DNA from: Dendrophyllia cribrosa
Taxonomy: Eukaryota; Cnidaria; Anthozoa; Scleractinia; Dendrophylliidae
Length of the DNA stretch: 64,000 bases
NCBI GenBank assembly: GCA_024195265.1
Contig: JAJLRJ010000004.1
Span: 44,747,068 to 44,811,067 of the forward strand
Reading direction: 5' to 3'
Shown piece after piece: positions 59,822-64,000 of the stretch (positions are counted from its first letter, which is position 1; each line of letters starts with the position of its first letter). Made by a program: the position numbers and the translations under genes. The notes under the pieces were generated by a model. That model was not told the DNA's origin, did no database searches, and worked only from the letters and a program-made list of their open reading frames with translations.

Positions 59822-62800
59822 TCTCTCATAGTGTAAGCTATATAGGTAGTAAGTGCCGCTGTGAAGACTATGTTTTGTTTTGGTCTAGAAATGAGTATGA
59901 AGATAGAGTATGAACATAGAGTTTGTGGAAAATAGCGAGTCTGGGATATAGGGAAGGGATTTTGGTATCTAGCCTAGAATAGTGTTGCAAAATGCAGCTG
60001 AGCTGGTCTGGTATAGGGTAAGGCTTCAGAGACCCAGCGGCACACCGCCACCAACAAATGGACAGATCTCCCCCATCCCCTCTGGACTCATTCCCGTTCC
60101 GGGGATGGAAAATCTTCAAAGTCGAGAGTTCAGAATAGGTGTACAGGGTTAGAATAGCTAAGTGCTCGTCCACTGTAAACAGCATTCGCATTTACATTTT
60201 CTTTTACATCTGTCGAAAAGCTAAAACGGAGACGAAAAGATCTTTGGCAAATTCGGCTTTTTGACTTCTGATTCAACAGGGTTGAAAGTATAGGCAATGA
60301 GAATAAAGCTGTTGAATTATCTTAATCGTGCTTTGAATAACTGGGCGCAGGATTGTGACGTTAATACAGAATTGGCTTGATGCTGTTCCAGGCAACTGAA
60401 ATAACGTGAGTGCTTTTACACTGTCAATGGGTTAAACTCGATCGTGATAAAAACCGATAGATCAGGAACGGGTTGAGCGCGCTCTGATTGGCTGTAATCT
60501 CAACGTTGAAGTGTAATAAATAAGAATAAATATTTTTCTTACATTGGTCGTTTCTCGGGATCACAAACTTGGGAATCCTTAGTTTTCTGCTGAGCCCTTC
60601 AGTGGGCCATATTAACAGCTCCTCGCCGGGGGACACTCTGAGAATGGTGCGAAAGTAAAACGAGTCCTCGTCTAAGAACACCTCCACGTTTTGCTCCTCG
60701 GGACAGCGAGCGAAGTTCATAAAAGGGACCCACGACAGATGGCGATCCACCACCCAGATTAGCTGACCACATTTGTAAGTGACCTGGAATCATAGAAATT
60801 AAGAGTGTTTGTTAAGGTGATTCCCTAGTATTGCATTGCGCATTACTACTGCGCATAATATCTTGCGTCATTTGCGCGTGCACGAGCGCGCGCGCACTCC
60901 GAAGCAATAGGGTTTCCTTTGAGGATTCAGTTCCCTCAGTAAATAAGTGGTTGTTTACTCTTAAACGAACTTGGTGACCTATCTTTTTTTTTTGCATAAT
61001 TTCATTCTTTTAGTCCTCCTCTTTGTGCTGTAAAACTTTAAAAATAAATCATGTCAGAAAAAAAAGTTATCGCGAAAAAAGCATACGTAGCCATCGTTCG
61101 TGGACACAAAATTCTATCCTCGAGATCACGCACCCGACGAATATTTTTAGTTAATACCTTTTCAGGACGTGTGGCTGTGCCATAAAACAAACATCAAATT
61201 GTTCTGTTTGGTCAATACATTAGATCTATTTTGTTATTTCAAGAATTACTTTAAAGCTATGCTTCCTGTCCCTGCGAAACGTAGTGTGAGCTGATGGATA
61301 AAATGTGCGCTTGATAAGTGCAGTTGCAAGGATTTAAAGGGTACACTTGAGACAATTATATCTCCTAAACGAGCTTGGTGACCTATATTTTTTATTGCGG
61401 ATTTCGGATTACTATATTGTGGGAAACAATCAGGGATAGTTTAAAGAAAATCTTATGTCAACTTTTATTTCTAGGGAATCACCTTAAAAGAGAGCGAAAA
61501 CAATGAAGGGGTGAGGACATAATTAAACTAAAAACGAACTATGAATGAAAATCCTGGAGTAGGTATTGATTTTAGAAGATAAAGAAAAAAGAAAGCGAAA
61601 ACTATTCTGTAAAGAGTGAAAAAGAAGCACTTCTTTTCACCTACATTCAGTTAAATTTTCATAACTTAAACTTAGAATAAAAATGAATTTACTGGAATTT
61701 GCCTTCAGTTTATTCTTTTTCTTCCAATAATTGCCGTCTTACCAAACCTTAAATTCTAAGAGATCAGGAGAGAATCTGTGGAGAGGATCTGAGGAGAGAA
61801 CCTATAACATTCATAACATTTTTTAAATAAACATTTTCTTTTCTGATCGGTCGAAGTTCTGAACTAAAATTCCACAATATAATTTATAAAATAGTTAATG
61901 CAATGATCTCCAGTCTGCAGTGCCGGCCGGCGGCCGCGGGTTTTGGCGGGAAAGCAACCCACTTGACTCGCTCTTACTTGGTCGTCTTTGATGACTCACC
62001 CCAACTCCCCGTAATGAGGGTACTAAACAGCACCTCAGCAAAGTAGTTTTTCATTTGATGGTTACACTTTAGGATTTCGTCAAAAGACTCAAAAGATAGA
62101 ACCGCCTTGTACTGCATATTAAACAAACAGTACAACAGGAAAGTGCTGGTCAATAACTTTCATTTGATGGTTACACTTTAGGATTTTATCAACAGACTCA
62201 AAAGTTAGTAAATAAGAAGCAAAGGACAGCAAACGAAAATGCTGCCGGTGTACGTAGGATTTGTAACAGATCTAGTCAGCCAAAAATAGAGATACAATCA
62301 AAGTATAGAGCAAGGCTGATACTACGTAGAACATTTAACGCGACAACGACATGATAGATCCCAAACTGAAAGCCAAAATGCAACCGTGGACAGCTGTTTC
62401 GACCTGGTTTGGTCTCGTCAGCACGTTGACGAGTGTTTCGTCAGCACCGTGCTGACGAGACCCAACCAGGTCGAAACAGCTGTCCACGTACATGACATCA
62501 TAACAAATAACCCCAAAGAAAAGTACTGCTTAATAGCTTTCATTTAATGGTTGCACTATAGGATTTCATCAACAGACTCAAAAGTTAGAACTACGTTTCT
62601 CTAATCGAAGTCTGACCCTGCAAGGGAAAAGTTGACAATATGATGGCTTAAAAACGTGCGATGGAATATTTAACGATTGCTCCCAAAATTATGCCAGTAT
62701 TACAGGGGGCTACTGTTGGCACACCATCAGGGAAATCAGAGTATCTGACATAGAATAAACTGCAAGGGCTGATCTGACTACGTAAAAAAGTTGACTTTTT

Positions 62801-63415
62801 GGCTAATTAGTTCTCTTGTAGATCCTACGTATTCCGTTAGCAGCATTATCCGGTTTGCGGTCTTTTGCAGATTTTCCTTTTATTTCAGAGTATCCAACCC
62901 CTCGGGAGGGGGAGGGGGACTCCCATATAAAAATGACGAAAAACACCCTAAAAGGTACCAGAATCTCGTTTCATGGGCGTAGCTCAAAATAATTTTTACC
63001 CCTAAGAGGTACCAATTCTAAAACAACACATGTCATATTCTGTCGTATTTTTTCGGGTAATACCCTAATAGGTACTGCGATAATTCTAATGGTGGTCATT
63101 TTAGATTTTAGCACCCTAAGCGGTACCAATCTCCAAATTTTGACCCCTAACTGAGGTACGACGAGCACCCCGTCATTTTTATATGGGAGTTCCCCCCCCC
63201 CCCCCACCCCCCACCGGGTATCCAACCTCGAGCACATAATCCAAGTGTTTGTGATCCTTAGTTTTCAACAGCATATTTAGTGGTCCTTGGTAAGGTCCAA
63301 AGGTCAGTAAGGCGGGAATGGAGGATGTCGCGAATACTCCGGAATACCGCTGAACGTTTTCAATCTCTGAACAGTGGAGCAGATACATGCTGTAAGGCGT
63401 CACGCAATAATACTC
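49979..63415 (-). CDS. PRDM13: PRDM13-like PR-domain zinc-finger regulator (5' end outside window)
   Basis: Exons on the - strand: 63415-63227 (63 codons), 60783-60543 (80 codons plus one base) and 51468-49979 (two bases plus 495 codons and a stop). Phases are 0 and 1. The visible product is 639 residues. The first two exons form a PR (SET-related) domain with FGPYQG, LIWVVD and the PGEELLIW segment. The last exon opens with an atypical finger (~147-170, last ligand Cys) and, after a long Ser/Asn-rich linker, ends with three C2H2 fingers ([40 protein letters not shown]). This layout and the finger text match vertebrate PRDM13, a nuclear transcription regulator of neural fate. It stops right after the fingers, lacking the longer tail of vertebrate forms. 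The first exon(s) with the start are beyond 63415. Confidence 0.88.
58795..59236. mobile_element. Non-autonomous element with CCGGGGGG ends and 9-bp duplication GCTATACAG
   Basis: It is 442 bases. The left end is CCGGGGGGGGGGAGG, the right end its inverse in a poly-C run; the inner arms share GGGGATGCTCCGCCC and its inverse. GCTATACAG is repeated at 58786-58794 and 59237-59245. A 9-base duplication suits MULE-type mobilisation. Inside are ACCCCTTTCATATACCTTTC-like sub-repeats. Confidence 0.85.
59784..59818 (+). repeat. Poly-G tract (35 G)
   Basis: The longest homopolymer of the window; length uncertain in any assembly. Confidence 0.9.
60543..60783 (-). CDS. PRDM13: PRDM13-like exon: C-terminal half of PR domain
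   Basis: The exon lies between ATGATTCCAG and GTAAGA. It encodes [20 protein letters not shown], then EQNVEVF and PGEELLIW, which are hallmark PR-domain strands. It ends with one base of a Cys codon completed by the zinc-finger exon. A TTAA-flanked element ends 28 bases upstream of the acceptor. Confidence 0.88.
60816..61483. mobile_element. piggyBac-like non-autonomous element with TTAA duplication
   Basis: It is 668 bases with ends GGTGATTCCCTAG and the inverse CTAGGGAATCACC, flanked by TTAA (60812-60815 and 61484-61487). AACG(A/A)(A/G)CTTGGTGACCTAT occurs twice inside as a direct repeat (~60965 and ~61367). TTAA target sites are the hallmark of piggyBac. It contains no transposase. Confidence 0.8.
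62385..62425 (-). ncRNA. Hammerhead ribozyme core, - strand
   Basis: Reading the - strand: stem I half CGTG, core CTGACGA, stem II GACC-AAACCA-GGTC, core GAAA, stem III ACAG/CTGT without a loop, cleavage triplet GTC, stem I half CACG. All invariant core bases of the hammerhead are present. Stem III is a bare 4-bp palindrome, as in the short-stem hammerheads described from Penelope-like elements, which are thought to work as dimers. It is in sense orientation within an intron of the PRDM13-like gene. Activity is untested. Confidence 0.72.
62448..62488 (+). ncRNA. Hammerhead ribozyme core, + strand
   Basis: It has the same architecture as its partner: CGTG (62448-62451), CTGACGA (62452-62458), stem II GACC/GGTC around CAACCA, GAAA (62473-62476), ACAG/CTGT (62476-62483), GTC with cleavage expected after C84 of 62484, then CACG (62485-62488). 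It is separated from the - strand copy by 22 bases, so the two point outward from a common centre. Confidence 0.72.
62900..63218. mobile_element. Non-autonomous element with 9-bp duplication TATCCAACC at a splice site
   Basis: It is 319 bases, with ends CC(T)CGGG... and an inverse poly-C/CCGGG end, and inner arms ACTCCCATATAAAAATGACG and its inverse. TATCCAACC is repeated at 62891-62899 and 63219-63227. It resembles 58795-59236 in its G-rich termini and duplication length. The right duplication overlaps the PRDM13-like exon boundary. Confidence 0.85.
63227..63415 (-). CDS. PRDM13: PRDM13-like exon: N-terminal half of PR domain
   Basis: The exon lies between CCTCGTGACAG and GTTGGATA. It encodes 63 residues including [18 protein letters not shown] and ends ...DYVLE, joining in phase 0 to VTYKC. 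Its donor overlaps the target duplication of the element at 62900-63218. Reading the - strand from 63416 to 64000 I found no convincing upstream exon. Confidence 0.82.
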
Positions 63416-64000
63416 CTGTCACGAGGATTAAAACATAGAATTGAATGAATTAGTCCATATTAAGCATCAATGATAACTATTTTACAAGCCTCGCAATCCA
63501 CAGCTAACGTCAGTTAGGAACACGCAACGTGGATTGTTTGCTACTTGATCTAGTTCATCACAGGTTACCCAACATTTTGTGAAAATCCCGATAATTCACG
63601 CGCGCGGATATTTTACGAGTCGCCTAGTATGTTTTTGAACCCCGCAGGGGCGAGAAAAATGCGAGCAATGAGTGAAATGTTCTCACGTATTATCCGTTAA
63701 ACCATCAAATAATTGATGTATTATTCGACAGAGATTCTTTTATTTATAATAGCTTCTGTGTCTTTAAACCAGGATACTAAAGGTGTAATACGGCAATCCA
63801 CTAAAGAAATAAAAAACGCGCCGAGTGCATTTTGAGTTTTATAAGAATGCGGGAATTTCAGAACACGAGAGAAGTGCAGAAAAAGATTCTTAACTGCTCA
63901 AATAACTCAACAATGCACGAGGAACAATTTATTCTATTTCTTTCATGATACTAGAAATACGTGTCTCGCAGAACCTCGCGAAGCACGGAGATGCACTGCA
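63416..64000. other. Upstream intron of the PRDM13-like gene
   Basis: AT-rich sequence without a supported exon or repeat on either strand. The missing 5' exon should lie beyond the window. Confidence 0.5.

Larger units (their letters stand above)
51469..60542 (-). other. 9-kb intron of the PRDM13-like gene
   Basis: From about 51.6 to 58.7 kb I see no element family or open frame with coding character, an unusually repeat-poor stretch for this window. Enhancers could lie here, but none can be pointed to. The part from 58.8 kb on has a transposon derivative and a poly-G run. Confidence 0.6.
62050..62591 (+). repeat. Three copies of a ~54-bp unit flanking the ribozyme pair
   Basis: Units at 62050-62103, 62159-62209 and 62538-62591 share TTTCATTTGATGGTTACACT and ATCAACAGACTCAAAAGTTA. 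All are in the same orientation, two before and one after the ribozyme pair; a fourth copy is at 30829-30885. They look like parts of one dispersed element. Confidence 0.75.

Noticed and set aside
1..64000. tRNA, rRNA, snRNA genes and CRISPR arrays
   Set aside because: No tRNA A/B box pair with a cloverleaf, no rRNA or U-RNA text and no regularly spaced repeat array were found by eye.

Overview
The window is nuclear DNA of an early-branching animal, most likely an anthozoan cnidarian such as a stony coral. It is AT-rich, its genes have canonical GT-AG introns, and it is crowded with short palindromic DNA-transposon derivatives. The organism is inferred from style and gene content, because no species-diagnostic marker was seen.

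Region by region. Positions 1-10.5 kb hold one large Mutator-like (MULE) DNA transposon with terminal inverted repeats (TIRs) of about 0.9 kb. It contains an apparently intact six-exon transposase gene of about 1,241 codons on the + strand; the left terminus lies outside the window. Positions 12.5-15.9 kb (- strand) hold a three-exon gene for a 376-residue adaptor with three SH3 domains, resembling Dlish/vamana of the Fat-Dachs pathway. Positions 18.8-20.5 kb (+) hold a chain of five small phase-compatible exons of an unrecognised gene. More candidate exons lie at 22.8, 27.6-27.8, 30.6, 32.1 and 32.7 kb and could be its continuation. Positions 23.7-25.8 kb form an interleaved inverted repeat of order A-B-A'-B'. 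Position 35.3 kb (+) carries an intronless class A GPCR, and 38.3 kb (+) a 202-residue ORF of unknown function. Positions 39.6-49.9 kb are essentially repeats. From 49.98 to at least 63.4 kb (-) runs a PRDM13-like gene: two PR-domain exons, an intron of about 9 kb, and a large terminal exon with four zinc fingers. Its 5' end lies beyond the window.

The genes do not form an operon or pathway; each is an independent animal locus. The most notable features are (i) the MULE, whose two TIRs both carry the transposase start codon, first two exons and splice sites; (ii) a pair of back-to-back hammerhead-ribozyme cores at 62.4 kb inside a PRDM13 intron; (iii) a transposon derivative whose 9-bp target duplication copies the 5' splice site of a PR-domain exon; (iv) a TTAA-flanked element ending 28 bp from the next PR exon; and (v) the unrecognised multi-exon gene, which only shows up by joining short exons.

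Gene and exon calls come from reading frames, splice-site phase and recognised motifs. No database search or alignment program was run.
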